A DNA stretch of 64,000 bases from Macrostomum hystrix. Lineage: Eukaryota; Platyhelminthes; Macrostomidae. Location of the stretch: positions 22,630,001 through 22,694,000 of the forward strand of contig CATNEN010000038.1 of the NCBI GenBank assembly GCA_950097015.1. Direction: 5' to 3'. Each line of letters opens with the position of its first letter. Position 1 is the stretch's first letter. The notes below the pieces were generated by a model. It did no database searches. It was not told the origin of the DNA and worked only from the letters and a program-made list of their open reading frames with translations. The position numbers were made by a program, and so were the translations under genes. Shown here one piece after another: positions 53,518 to 64,000 of this stretch.

Positions 53518-54570
53518 AACAGTAACACTATATTTAGCTTAGCCTGTGTTTCCCCGCGAAAAATACACAATAAAGGACGATTTATCGTCAGAGGTTTCAA
53601 AGAAAAACTATTATCGTAAACAAAATTCGATCCTGTATTTGTAGAAAAAATCGGGTATCTACTGTAAATAGTTAAAAGCACCCAAAACCGCACATTTGTG
53701 CAAGTTTTCACATACAAAAAATGTTTTTAAGAGAAATAAATACATACGATACGCTTTAAAATTATTTTATGTGCATGTTAAAAGGTAATTTGTTAATACT
53801 AACAAGTTTTCGTCGCGGCGATATTTTAATGTCATCGGTCGTGGGCGAAAGTTTCATCTTCGGTCACGTTATAACACTTACTATCAGGGTGCATAAACTT
53901 CTACATTCAGAAGTATAATAAGCATTCTTACATGAGTTTTGCCTTCCATTTTTATTCGTAAGTGTTTTTTTGTATAATTCTAGTCTCAGTCATGAAAAAT
54001 CATCCGTTTTCGATCCTTTTTTATTTATTTAACTATTTAATTAACTTTAAATGACTGCGTGTATATAACTCGTCATTGACAATTTACCAGGACAGTTTCT
54101 TATAAGTAACAATTCTTTGAACTGCATATAATTTTCAAGAAAGCGTTATTCTTTTTGACAAGCGTCTGTTCTAGACAATGTTGCAGCTATCAGGGTTGAA
54201 ATAGGCAGTAAAAACTTTTTTTGCCAATAGTGAATAAGTTTATAGAAATAAGGATAAAAGTACTCTATTGTAGTAACACGAATCACCACATTAAAATTTA
54301 AAACCATACTTGACTTTAAAATCATTTATTAGTTCGCAAATTCACATTATATATTATAGCGTATTATATCTGCGCTATACGTAGTAAGGATTTAGTGTGA
54401 TTTACATTTATGTTCCTTAAAAAGATAATTATCAAACAGAACTACAACTAAGGATCATTTATATAAGGCTGAAAGTTTAAACATATTAGGATATGTTTCT
54501 ATTATTAAAACTTTCTACACATATAAAACAAAGTGCGGAGATAAAAGAAAGAAGTTCATTATTAAATCAG
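53518..54570. other. Spacer between Unkempt 5' end and RASEF 3' end
   Basis: No gene seen. It should contain the Unkempt promoter and 5' UTR at its left and the RASEF 3' UTR at its right, since both genes run on the minus strand. Confidence 0.5.
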
Positions 54571-57500
54571 TCAAGTATCGCAACATGATTGTCGACCACT
54601 GCTGTTGGAGCTCTTTTTGAGCCTAACCGACTGCTTCGGTGCCGATTGTGTGTGCGCCTGGCTGACCTGGAAAATTAAGAGTAGAAAATACTCATTTTGC
54701 CACCTTTTTTATAGGCCGTGTAGAAATAAATGTAATTGGCGCAAGAACTCGGGACTGCTTTTTATTTGACATGAAAGCCAAAAGCCAAGACATAGCTACC
54801 TGCATGTCCTCATTGGCTCGCATCTGTCTGGCTAATTCTGCCACGCTCTCCAACACATTTTCGCCACTTTTAACGCTGGTCTCGGTGAACAGGGCGTCGT
54901 GTTCCTGCGCCAGTTTCCGAGCTTCGGCGTAGCTAATAAATTGCTGCTGCTGCTGCTGCTGCTGGGGAGCCTCTTTGGCAGCGGCTGCCGCTCTGAGATC
55001 GATCTTGTTGCCGCAGATCATGATCGGCACGTCGGCCACTTCGCGCACCTGACTTAGCCAGTCGCGCACGCTTAGAAACGAGCGCTCGTGAGAGCAGTCG
55101 TATAGTAAAAGGACGCCGTCGGCACGACGAAAGTAGGATCTGGCGATGGAGCGGAAACGCTCCTGCCCAGCCGTGTCCCACAGCTGTTAATCGGAGTTTT
55201 ATTTTGGCTTTTTTGAATAATTAATTAATTTCAATCATTATTAGGATCAAGGATCAAGGAACAAGAACAAGGATCGGCTCCAATCAAACATAGTCTTGAA
55301 ATTTGTGCAGAAAAAAAGGAAAATGTCCTATCTCCGTCCTATCTACTTTCTACTTTTCTTATCTACTTTTCGGAGTAAAGTTTTCTATTGTGTGAGTTTA
55401 TATTGTTGGACTTGATATAAATCAATAGCAGTGATTGCTAAGTTGCTTACCTGCACAGCCAGCATGTGTCCGTCAACATTTAGCACGGTGGTCTTGAAGT
55501 CGACACCCAGCGTTGCTGTTGTACGCTCCACAAACTTATTGTCGCACAGGCGCATTATGAAGCACGACTTGCCCACGGAGGTGTCGCCAGCCAGCACCAC
55601 TTTAAACATCCGCTCCGGATTCGCTGCGCCCCTGACGCCAAGTGGTCGCGCGACCACAGTGCCAGTAGCGTCGCTCTCACCCGACTTGTTTGACAGTTGA
55701 AGACATTTAATACGTCGTCTGCGAGTTCTTGAACTGCTGGTCGCATTGGGAGAAGCATCTTCGTTGACGTCCCAACTGGGTCGACGTCCGTCACTATTGT
55801 CGTTGCTGTCGTTGTCTGTCGTCGCTTCGTCGGCGGCGGTTGCTTTTTTAGACGCGGCGTTGTTAACATCAGCGTCGGCTGCGTCTAACGATGACGATGC
55901 TGATTCCATGGCAACCTTGAAATTATTTTGACTTTTCAACTGGTCTTTGTCCTCAAAGCGTCGACCCAAAACGTCGTAGCACTACAAAGAGCTATGCCTA
56001 ACTTATACGAGCTTGATATAAGAGAAAAGTGAAACGTTACTTAACAATACAATTTATAATGAAGCTTGTTAGAATTTCAATCTGGACTTTGTCTAGTTGA
56101 TTACTGCCTTTTATTAAAACAAACACATTTTGTGACATTGCTAATTGAACTTGAAGGCTAGCACACAAACACATACAGAATCACTCGGGCGATTGGTATT
56201 ATAGGATCAGGAATCTCAAATATTTTTTAGACTTTTTGAAGGCCAACTTATTCGGTGGGTTACGCAAAAATGCGTTTGCTGAATATGATTCGGCCATAGA
56301 CTAAATCTCTCCCAAATCGCAGAGATTAAGTAGATATGAGGAGAGTTACTCACCTGCATGAGCTCCTCGTTGCGATCTCTGAGCTCTCTGTTTGCGACTC
56401 GCATGGCCTGTAACTGCTGGCTGATTCTCTCCCTCTGCCTGAGCTGCTCTTGAACAGCTTCGCGCTCTCTGGCTACGCAGAACTCGCGCTCCTGCAGCGA
56501 CTGCTTCAGTGCGCTGATCTCGCTCATAGCTACGGCTAGGCGTGTCTCGGACTCGTTCAACTCCGACTGGGCCAGCTGCCAGTTGGCTCTACTATCGGCT
56601 AATTCGCGTCGAAGTGTAGCGATCTCGACGCCTAGAGCGTCGGCGGCTGTTAGTCGAGTCCGGTGCTCAGCCAGCTGGCGGGTTAGCGAGCTCAGCTCCG
56701 CGTCTTTGGCTTCTAGAACTGCGCGATAGTCGCGATCGGCTGATTCGCGTGCACGAGCGAGTGCCGCCTCCTCAGCGGCTTTGACCTGCGTTGGAACGAG
56801 TAATTGATTGTTCTCTGGACTTCAAAGCTTAGTTTTCGGGGAATGGAATTTCTATTCCGAACTATTATTCTAATTCCTAAAGTGCATTCTTAGAAATGCA
56901 AATACAAATTATGGGAGAGGTTGTAGCCTAGTGGTTAGAGCGTCGGACTTGAAGGTCGAGGTTTCGAATCCCAGCTCCACTTGAACAATTTAGCGTCCTT
57001 TAGCAAGACACTTAACTCAACATTGCTTTAGTTCACTCAGCTGTTAAATGGATACAAGAATTAGCTGGGGGTAATTAAGAGTTCGGTGCCGTCGGCAGCA
57101 CATCAAGTTCAATTTTTCGTCTTAGAAATATTTATCTTTGAGTAGTTCTTTAAAACTTCTTTGATTCTTAGAATTCTTAATTATGAAAAATGCGAGTTAG
57201 AATGATAAAAAAAAAATCCAGTCTATATACTGGATTCTTAAGATTCTTAAGTTCTTAAAACTAATAGATTTAGATTTTGTACAGGAGTTTTCAATGATTT
57301 GGTTTCTTGGTATGCCGATCACCGATAATGCGCAAATTATTCTTTACATCACCTGCTGCTCAAGTTCGGCTTCCATCTCGCGCACCGCCCGCCTGTGCCT
57401 GTCTCTCTCCTGCCTCATAGATTCCTCCATTCGACTCTGTTCATCTCTCAGACTCCTAACTGTGTGCATCAGATCGGCTAGCACTGCTTCGAAATTTTCT

Positions 57501-58392
57501 AGAAGTTCCGGTCGCTGCTGCTGCTGCTCAGTCAACTGCTGATAGAGATCCAGAACGCAGTCCTGACTAGATAGTGACTGCAGACAGTCACCCAACGACT
57601 GCGCCAACGTCTGGGCGTCTGTGCCCGCGTTCTTCATCGCCAACGAGGCGCCTTCGTCGTCTTCGTCCAGCCGGTTGAGATTGTTGTCGCGCGATCCGGC
57701 GCCGCTGGCTGGAAGACGACGCGCTGACAGACTGGAAGCCACCGAGGAGCGGCGACGCTCCTGTCCCGAGGTAATAATAAGAATAATAATTTACAGGAGG
57801 GCTGAGGGCAATGGCGCATCATTTGGTGACTTTAGACAATTCTGACCATTCCGCTGACTCCTGAACGCAGGCACACGCTCACACAGGTGTGTAAATCAGC
57901 CCTGACTTTCTCATCGACAGGCAGTGTACACTCCCACTGTGCCTTGGAGGTTGGCCCTCAAGGACGTGAATTTCACAACAAGCCCCCCCAAAGCCTTCTC
58001 TCTGCGGCCACGGCTGAGTTCCAAAAAAAATTCTGTGGCCTCGCCGCGGAATCGAGCTCAGGGACCTTGGTGCGAGAGGCAAACTCGTTATATTTTACTG
58101 TAAGTAAGCAATGTATTTTATGTACAATCCAGACCTGATCGTGCCGATGTACAGTGCGGCTAATCACTCGAAAGCCCTCGCGAAAGTCGTCTAAGCTGAT
58201 GCGACCGTCGCCGTCTTTGTCGAGTTCTTGAAAAAGTTTCACAAACTCTTCTCTGCTAAGCTCGGTGCCGCAATAGTCGGCCAGGTCGGCTGGCTCTATG
58301 AAGCCGCTGCCGTCACGGTCAAGATTGTCGAATAGACTGCGCGAACGGCTGGTCAGTAGCGACTCGGTTGAGGCAGATAGCTCGCGGTTCAT
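54571..58392 (-). CDS. RASEF: RASEF (Rab45-like): EF-hand, coiled-coil and Rab GTPase protein
   Basis: A large Rab-family GTPase coupling calcium-binding EF hands to membrane traffic. Exons on the minus strand: 58392-58135, 57760-57353, 56785-56354, 55981-55451, 55183-54800, 54666-54571, joining to 2109 nt, 702 residues (human ~740). Two EF-hand loops, DRDGSGFIEPAD and DKDGDGRISLDD (within 1-86), have all main calcium ligands, with Asp at position 12. Coiled coil spans ~135-366. The GTPase lies in exons 4-6: P loop GDTSVGKS (~498-505), WDTAGQE (545-551), GNKIDL and ETSVKSG. The C-terminus is CCDT, a CCXX prenylation signal. Between NKIDL and the next strand sits an Ala/Gln-rich insert with an eight-Gln run. 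The first donor (GTCTGG) is weak, but the join is in phase. Confidence 0.94.
56915..57090 (+). mobile_element. tRNA-derived SINE, family A, copy 2 (in RASEF intron 2)
   Basis: Same head and tail as the copy at 11341: TTGTAGCCTAGTGGTTAGAG, CCTTTAGCAAGACACTTAAC and AGCTGTTAAATGG. It lacks a 7-base AACGACT block in the anticodon-arm region and has a diverged B box, so it is older or from another subfamily. It lies antisense to RASEF. Confidence 0.82.
57865..58090 (-). mobile_element. tRNA-derived SINE, family B, copy 2 (in RASEF intron 1)
   Basis: Reverse-complement similarity to 43203-43378 over GAGCTCGATTCCGCGGCGAGG, GATGAGAAAGTCA and TACACACCT. The A-box part is lost or strongly diverged. 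It has an insertion relative to copy 1 in the middle (57930-58030). Short frames over it are artefacts. Confidence 0.72.
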
Positions 58393-58479
58393 GATGCAAT
58401 TGCTATGAATTTGTGCAAGAATTTGCCTATTTACACCTGCATTTGTTGCCTAGTTACTCCAAATTTTTGTGGGGTTGGC

Positions 58480-59535
58480 TCAATTGGACCCTGTTTTGGT
58501 GGCTATTTAACCCCCTGTTTTGGTGGCTATTTAACCCTCTGTTTTGGTGGGTGGCTGTTTAACCCCCTGTTTTGGTGGGTGGCTGTTTAACCCCCTTTTT
58601 TGGTGGCTATTTAACCCCCTGTTTTGGTGGCTATTTAACCCCCTGTTTTGGTGGCTATTTAACCCCCTGTTTTGGTGGCTATTTAACCCCCTGTTTTGGT
58701 GGCTATTTAACCCCCTGTTTTGGTGGCTATTTAACCCCCTGTTTTGGTGGCTATTTAACCCCCTGTTTTGGTGGCTGTTTAACCCCCTGTTTTGGTGGCT
58801 ATTTAACCCCCTGTTTTGGTGGGTGGCTGTTTAACCCCCTGTTTTGGTGGCTATTTAACCCCCTGTTTTGGTGGCTATTTAACCCCCTGTTTTGGTGGCT
58901 ATGTAGCCCCCTGTTTTGGTGGCTATTTAACCCCCTGTTTTGGTGGCTATTTAACCCCCTGTTTTGGTGGCTATTTAACCCCCTGTTTTGGTGGCTATTT
59001 AACCCCCTGTTTTGGTGGCTGTTTAACCCCCTGTTTTGGTGGGTGTCTGTTTAACCCCCTGTTTTGGTAGCTATTTAACCCCCTGTTTTGGTGGGTGGCT
59101 GTTTAACCCCTGTTTTGGTGGCTAATGAAACCCTGTTTTGGTGGCTAATGAAACCCTGTCTTGGTGGCTAATGAAACCCTGTTTTGGTGGCTAATGAAAC
59201 CCTGTTTTGGTGGCTAATGAAACCCTGTTTTGGTGGGTGGCTGTTTAACCCCCTGTTTTGGTGGGTGGCTGTTTAACCCCCTGTTTTGGTGGGTGGCTGT
59301 TTAACCCCCTGTTTTGGTGGGTGGCTGTTTAACCCCTGTTTTGGTGGCCATTTAACCCCCTGTTTTGGTAGCTATTTAACCCCCTGTTTTGGTGGGTGGC
59401 TGTTTAACCCCTGTTTTGGTGGCCATTTAACCCCCTGTTTTGGTAGCTATTTAACTCTCTGTTTTGGTGGGTGGCTATTTAACCCCCTGTTTTGGTGGGT
59501 GGCTGTTTAACCCCTGTTTTGGTGGCTTTTTAACC
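58480..59535. repeat. 24-bp minisatellite just upstream of RASEF
   Basis: The unit is TGTTTTGGTGGCTATTTAACCCCC, with GGGTGGCTG and GGCTAATGAAA variants in blocks. It begins only ~90 bp upstream of the RASEF start codon, possibly in a 5' UTR intron: a candidate acceptor (AAATGCAG on the minus strand) lies near 58428-58435. The period of 24 leaves several plus frames open; they are artefacts. Confidence 0.94.
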
Positions 59536-60394
59536 TTTTTTAGGCTTTTTAACTCGCTGCTTTTTAGGCCGTTTAACCATCCTCTTGATTGGCTATTTGA
59601 GCCTTGTCAAATCTTCAAATTATTTCATTGAAATAATTTCAATCACTTACCAATGAACCGATATATTAGCTCGCTAGGAAATTGTTAACTTTTGCGTAGA
59701 ATAATTCGAAACTTCTCTGTGTTTGTCCAAGAAATTTATTTTACCTATTTTAATTCGGTTGCCGTGCGAGTTCTTCACTTTGCTCGGGTTTTAGCCAATC
59801 ACGCCGAAGCAACAACGGCAAGAGAGAGAAGAAATGCTTGGTGGATGAACACATCGATTTAATCAATACCTAAAGCCATCGGCTTCTAAGCTAGATTCAC
59901 TGATTTCCTGTGCTCAAATCTGGTTGAGTACTGTACAGTTTATTTCATTGCGTACTCCGAGCGTACAAAAGTAGGAAAGAGTTCTTATTTTTTGAGGAAA
60001 TACGGCAAGAAACTACTCAGCTCAGGGTAATCCAAATCTTTTCTTTGGGGTCTATGGGGTGAACAGGAAGCACGGGCAAAAATAGAGAGAAAGAAATATT
60101 TTTGATTTACCGTTTGCAATTTCGGCACAGAATTGGGATAATAGCAGAGAGGTGGCGAGGATTAGGTCACGAAAATCTGGCATTCAAAACGCGGATCGAT
60201 TTGTTTAAAACTCTGATGTACTTGCTATTCGCCAAAGTGCATTGTTTATTAAAGTACAAACTAAATTATCATGCTTGTCCAAGACAATGAGATAATGGGT
60301 ACTTGAAAAAAAATATATATTCAGGTTTTTAGGCCTTTTAACCATCCTCTTCATTGGCTATTCATTAAACTGTAAACTGATATGCCTATTAGAT
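59536..60394. other. Unique spacer between two arrays
   Basis: No exon recognised. A ~40-bp diverged direct repeat (TTAGGCC, TTTAACCATCCTCTT, ATTGGCTATT) occurs at about 59553 and 60331. The frame 60102-60290 is not recognisable. Confidence 0.5.
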
Positions 60395-62165
60395 TCAGAA
60401 CTGAGATGTCTATAGATTCAGAACTGAGATGTCTATAGATTCAGAACTGAGATTTCTATAGATTCAGAACTGAGATGTCTATAGATTCAGAACTGAGATG
60501 TCTATAGATTCAGAACTGAGATGTCTATAGATTCAGAACTGAGATGTCTATAGATTCAGAACTGAGATGTCTATAGATTCAGAACTGAGATGTCTATAGA
60601 TTCAGAACTGAGATGTCTATAGATTCAGAACTGAGATGTCTATAGATTCAGAACTGAGATGTCTATAGATTCAGAACTGAGATGTCTATAGATTCAGAAC
60701 TGAGATGTCTATAGATTCAGAACTGAGATGTCAATCGATTCAGAATTTAGATGCCTATAGATTCAGAATTTAGATGCCTATAGATTCAGAACTGAGATGT
60801 CTATAGATTCAGAACTGAGATGTCTATAGATTCAGAACTGAGATGTCTATAGATTCAGAACTGAGATGTCAATAGATTCAGAACTGAGATGTCAATAGAT
60901 CAGAACTGAGATGTCTATAGATTCAGAACTGAGATGTCTATAGATTCAGAACTGAGATGTCTATAGATTCAGAACTGAGATGTCTATAGATTCAGAACTG
61001 AGATGTCTATAGATTCAGAACTGAGATGTCTATAGATTCAGAACTGAGATGTCTATAGATTCAGAACTGAGATGTCTATAGATTCAGAACTGAGATTTCT
61101 ATAGATTCAGAACTGAGATGTCTATAGATTCAGAACTGAGATGTCTATAGATTCAGAACTGAGATGTCTATAGATTCAGAACTGAGATGTCTATAGATTC
61201 AGAACTGAGATGTCTATAGATTCAGAACTGAGATGTCTATAGATTCAGAACTGAGATGTCTATAGATTCAGAACTGAGATGTCTATAGATTCAGAACTGA
61301 GATGCCTATAGATTCAGAACTGAGATGTCTATAGATTCAGAACTGAGATGTCTATAGATTCAGAACTGAGATGTCTATAGATTCAGAACTGAGATGTCTA
61401 TAGATTCAGAACTGAGATGTCTATAGATTCAGAACTGAGATGTCTATAGATTCAGAACTGAGATGTCTATAGATTCAGAACTGAGATGTCAATCGATTCA
61501 GAATTTAGATGCCTATAGATTCAGAATTTAGATGCCTATAGATTCAGAACTGAGATGTCTATAGATTCAGAACTGAGATGTCTATAGATTCAGAACTGAG
61601 ATGTCTATAGATTCAGAACTGAGATGTCAATAGATTCAGAACTGAGATGTCAATAGATCAGAACTGAGATGTCTATAGATTCAGAACTGAGATGTCTATA
61701 GATTCAGAACTGAGATGTCTATAGATTCAGAACTGAGATGTCTATAGATTCAGAACTGAGATGTCTATAGATTCAGAACTGAGATGTCTATAGATTCAGA
61801 ACTGAGATGTCTATAGATTCAGAACTTAGATGTCTATAGATTCAGAACTGAGATGTCTATAGATTCAGAACTGAGATTTCTATAGATTCAGAACTGAGAT
61901 GTCTATAGATTCAGAACTGAGATGTCTATAGATTCAGAACTGAGATGTCTATAGATTCAGAACTGAGATGTCTATAGATTCAGAACTGAGATGTCTATAG
62001 ATTCAGAACTGAGATGTCTATAGATTCAGAACTGAGATGTCTATAGATTCAGAACTGAGATGTCTATAGATTCAGAACTGAGATGTCTATAGATTCAGAA
62101 CTGAGATGTCTATAGATTCAGAACTGAGATGTCAATAGATTCAGAACCTAGATGTTTAAAGAATC
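60395..62165. repeat. 23-bp minisatellite with long-range duplication
   Basis: The unit is GATTCAGAACTGAGATGTCTATA. A distinctive run of variants (TCAATCGATTCAGAATTTAGATGCC, later a 22-bp unit with a missing base) starts at 60731 and recurs at 61489, 758 bp apart. That equals 33 units including the short one. Confidence 0.96.
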
Positions 62166-62889
62166 AGAACTGAGATGTCTATAGATTTCGAATAAATATG
62201 TCTATAGATTCCGAAAAATATGTCTACAGATTCTATAGATTCTGAAATATCTATAGATTTACCCTCTAATCATTCAGATCTTCAATGCCTTCCCTCCCGT
62301 CCTTCAGTTTTTCAATCCTTTTTATCCTTTCCTTCAGTTTTTTAATCTCTTTCTTTTATCCTTCAGTTTATGAACCTGATTTTCTTTCCTTATTCAGCGT
62401 TTGCACACGCTTGTATTTAATCACGCTTTTAGAAGAACGATATAGAAAACAGAAGAAGCATTTTTTCGTTTATCGATTTGTACCAAATAAACTTTCCTTC
62501 AACATTTTTACATACAAGTGAATGCTAGCGAATGTGTAACTGAGTTTGATTTTTTGTAAACTGCAAAGTTCAAGTGTTTCGCAAAAGAGCAGGTGCATTT
62601 TGTGTTCTTAAACACAACACGTGACTTTGAAAATGGGTTCGAAACGCGGATCGATTTAATAATTTCTACACTTCTACATAAAATTCGTCTAAATACTCGT
62701 AAACCATACTTGGATCACAGCACTGACGCGACATTGTGACATGCGACATTGATCATTTGATAAACTTATTAATAACGAGATCCATAAGATTGATAATACA
62801 AGAAATATCAGATCGGTAAGATTGATATTCTGAGAAAAACAAGATTTTGAGAAACACAAAACACGAAAAAGTTAAATATTTTTTAGGGA
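62166..62889. other. Spacer between arrays, no gene seen
   Basis: A pyrimidine-rich stretch at 62280-62400, then unique AT-rich sequence. AACGCGGATCGATTT at 62643-62657 is shared with 60188-60202. Confidence 0.45.
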
Positions 62890-63478
62890 TCGATTTATGA
62901 GATTGATAATATAAGAAATATCAGATCCATGAGATTGATAATATGAGAAATATCAGATCCATGAGATTGATCATATGAGAAATATCAGATCCATGAGATT
63001 GATCATATGAGAAATATCATATCCATGAGATTGATAATATGAGAAATATCAGATCCATGTGATTGATAATATGAGAAATATCAGATCCATGAGATTGATA
63101 ATATGAGAAATATCAGATCCATGAGATTGATAATATGAGAAATATCATATCCATGAGATGGATCATGTGAGAAGAATCAGATCCATGAGATTGATAATAT
63201 GAGAAATATCATATCCATGAGATTGATCATATGAGAAATATCAGATCCATGAGATTGATAACACGAGAAATATCAGATCCGTAAGATTGATAACACGAGA
63301 AACTTTAGATCCGTGAGATTGATAACATGAGAAACTTCAGATCCGTGAGATTGATAATATGAGAAATATCATATCCATGAGATGGATCATATGAGAAATA
63401 TCAGATACATGAGATTGATCATATGAGAAATATCAGATCCGTAAGATTGATAATTTGAGAAACTTTAGATCAAGTTTT
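62890..63478. repeat. 32-bp minisatellite
   Basis: Units contain GATCCATGAGATTGATAATA and TGAGAAATATCA, with ATCATATGAG and AACACGAG variants. More diverged at both edges than in the centre. Confidence 0.93.
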
Positions 63479-64000
63479 CAAATATTTTCAAGTCACGTGT
63501 GCAGCTATCAGAACTGGTTTGCAGTGAATTTCTTAGAAACCTGGCAATTTGTTCGTAATTTGCTTTCTAAAGCGAATCTTATCATTTAAGCGATCATATT
63601 AATGCTACGCTTATTCAAGTGCGTAATTCCTCGCTAAAGTTGATAATGCTTGCTTTGGCAGAAGGTATTTATGAACTTATTCAACTAAAACTCGTTTAAG
63701 TTCTTTTCCTCAACTCTGACCTCTGCCCTCGGCGAACTAAATTAGTTTGAAAAGGTAAGAAAAGAACTCTCCTTTTGAAAATCTCTCCATAAATGTCTAC
63801 CTGTACAGGCTTGCTCTTATCTATTGCAATAGATTTGCCTTTTTTCTGCTTCAGGCAAGGTAATTAAAATATTGAAGACTGTTATAAAATGGCATTCCTT
63901 GCCCAACCTGTTTAAAGATAAAAAGTCACATTATTAGTAAAGGACCTAGCTAAGACAGTGGCCATTATACCTTGGCTCTAGTTCTACTTGTCTTCTTTAG
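63479..64000. other. Right edge, no gene identified
   Basis: Unique sequence. CCTGTACAG|GTAGAC-like text on the minus strand near 63800 could be a splice donor, but no coding frame supports it. Confidence 0.4.

Noticed and set aside
58405-59510. Frames of 8-residue repeats upstream of RASEF
   Set aside because: A 24-bp minisatellite; several frames open at once, no independent support.

Overview
The window is nuclear DNA of an invertebrate animal. Five spliced metazoan genes can be read: Homer (a single EVH1 exon), ornithine decarboxylase antizyme, AP-2 complex subunit alpha, the CCCH zinc-finger protein Unkempt and the Rab-type GTPase RASEF. All have GT-AG introns. I cannot fix the phylum from this sequence. 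The UUU-UGA antizyme shift site, tRNA-derived SINEs and AT-rich spacers fit several invertebrate groups.

Layout, left to right. 1-300 (-): Homer EVH1 exon, cut by the window edge. 1380-2290: two nested terminal-inverted-repeat elements. 2760-10369 (+): an intact Ty3/gypsy LTR retrotransposon with identical 469-bp LTRs, gag and pol, and a -1 frameshift signal. 11341-13170: a tRNA-derived SINE and a decayed LINE lying tail to tail. 16639-18345 (-): antizyme, three exons, with a +1 frameshift site inside exon 2. 19183-19636: another inverted-repeat element. 21226-36951 (+): AP2A, 13 exons, 984 codons, with a complete hAT transposon (26853-30522) in intron 5. 38487-39103: another inverted-repeat element. 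41739-53517 (-): Unkempt, 8 exons, 841 codons. 54571-58392 (-): RASEF, 6 exons, 702 codons. 58480-63475: three long tandem arrays upstream of RASEF.

Exon models were built by hand from splice sites, reading-frame continuity and recalled family architecture. In the antizyme, AP2A, Unkempt and RASEF models all exon phases join and the summed length is divisible by three (antizyme only after one nucleotide is skipped at the shift site).

The most unusual property is intron structure. Introns are either short and unique, or enlarged by one or more minisatellites. Each large AP2A or Unkempt intron, apart from Unkempt intron 1, has its own repeat unit of 16-35 bp. Some arrays fill almost the whole intron and two show higher-order repeat structure. 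These arrays create many long but meaningless open frames. The second notable property is two programmed frameshift signals, +1 in the antizyme and -1 in the retrotransposon, each followed by a sequence that can fold into a pseudoknot.

The genes do not form an operon. Antizyme controls polyamine synthesis, AP2A and RASEF act in membrane traffic, Unkempt binds mRNA and Homer is a scaffold. Antizyme and AP2A are divergent, AP2A and Unkempt are convergent, and Unkempt and RASEF are in tandem.
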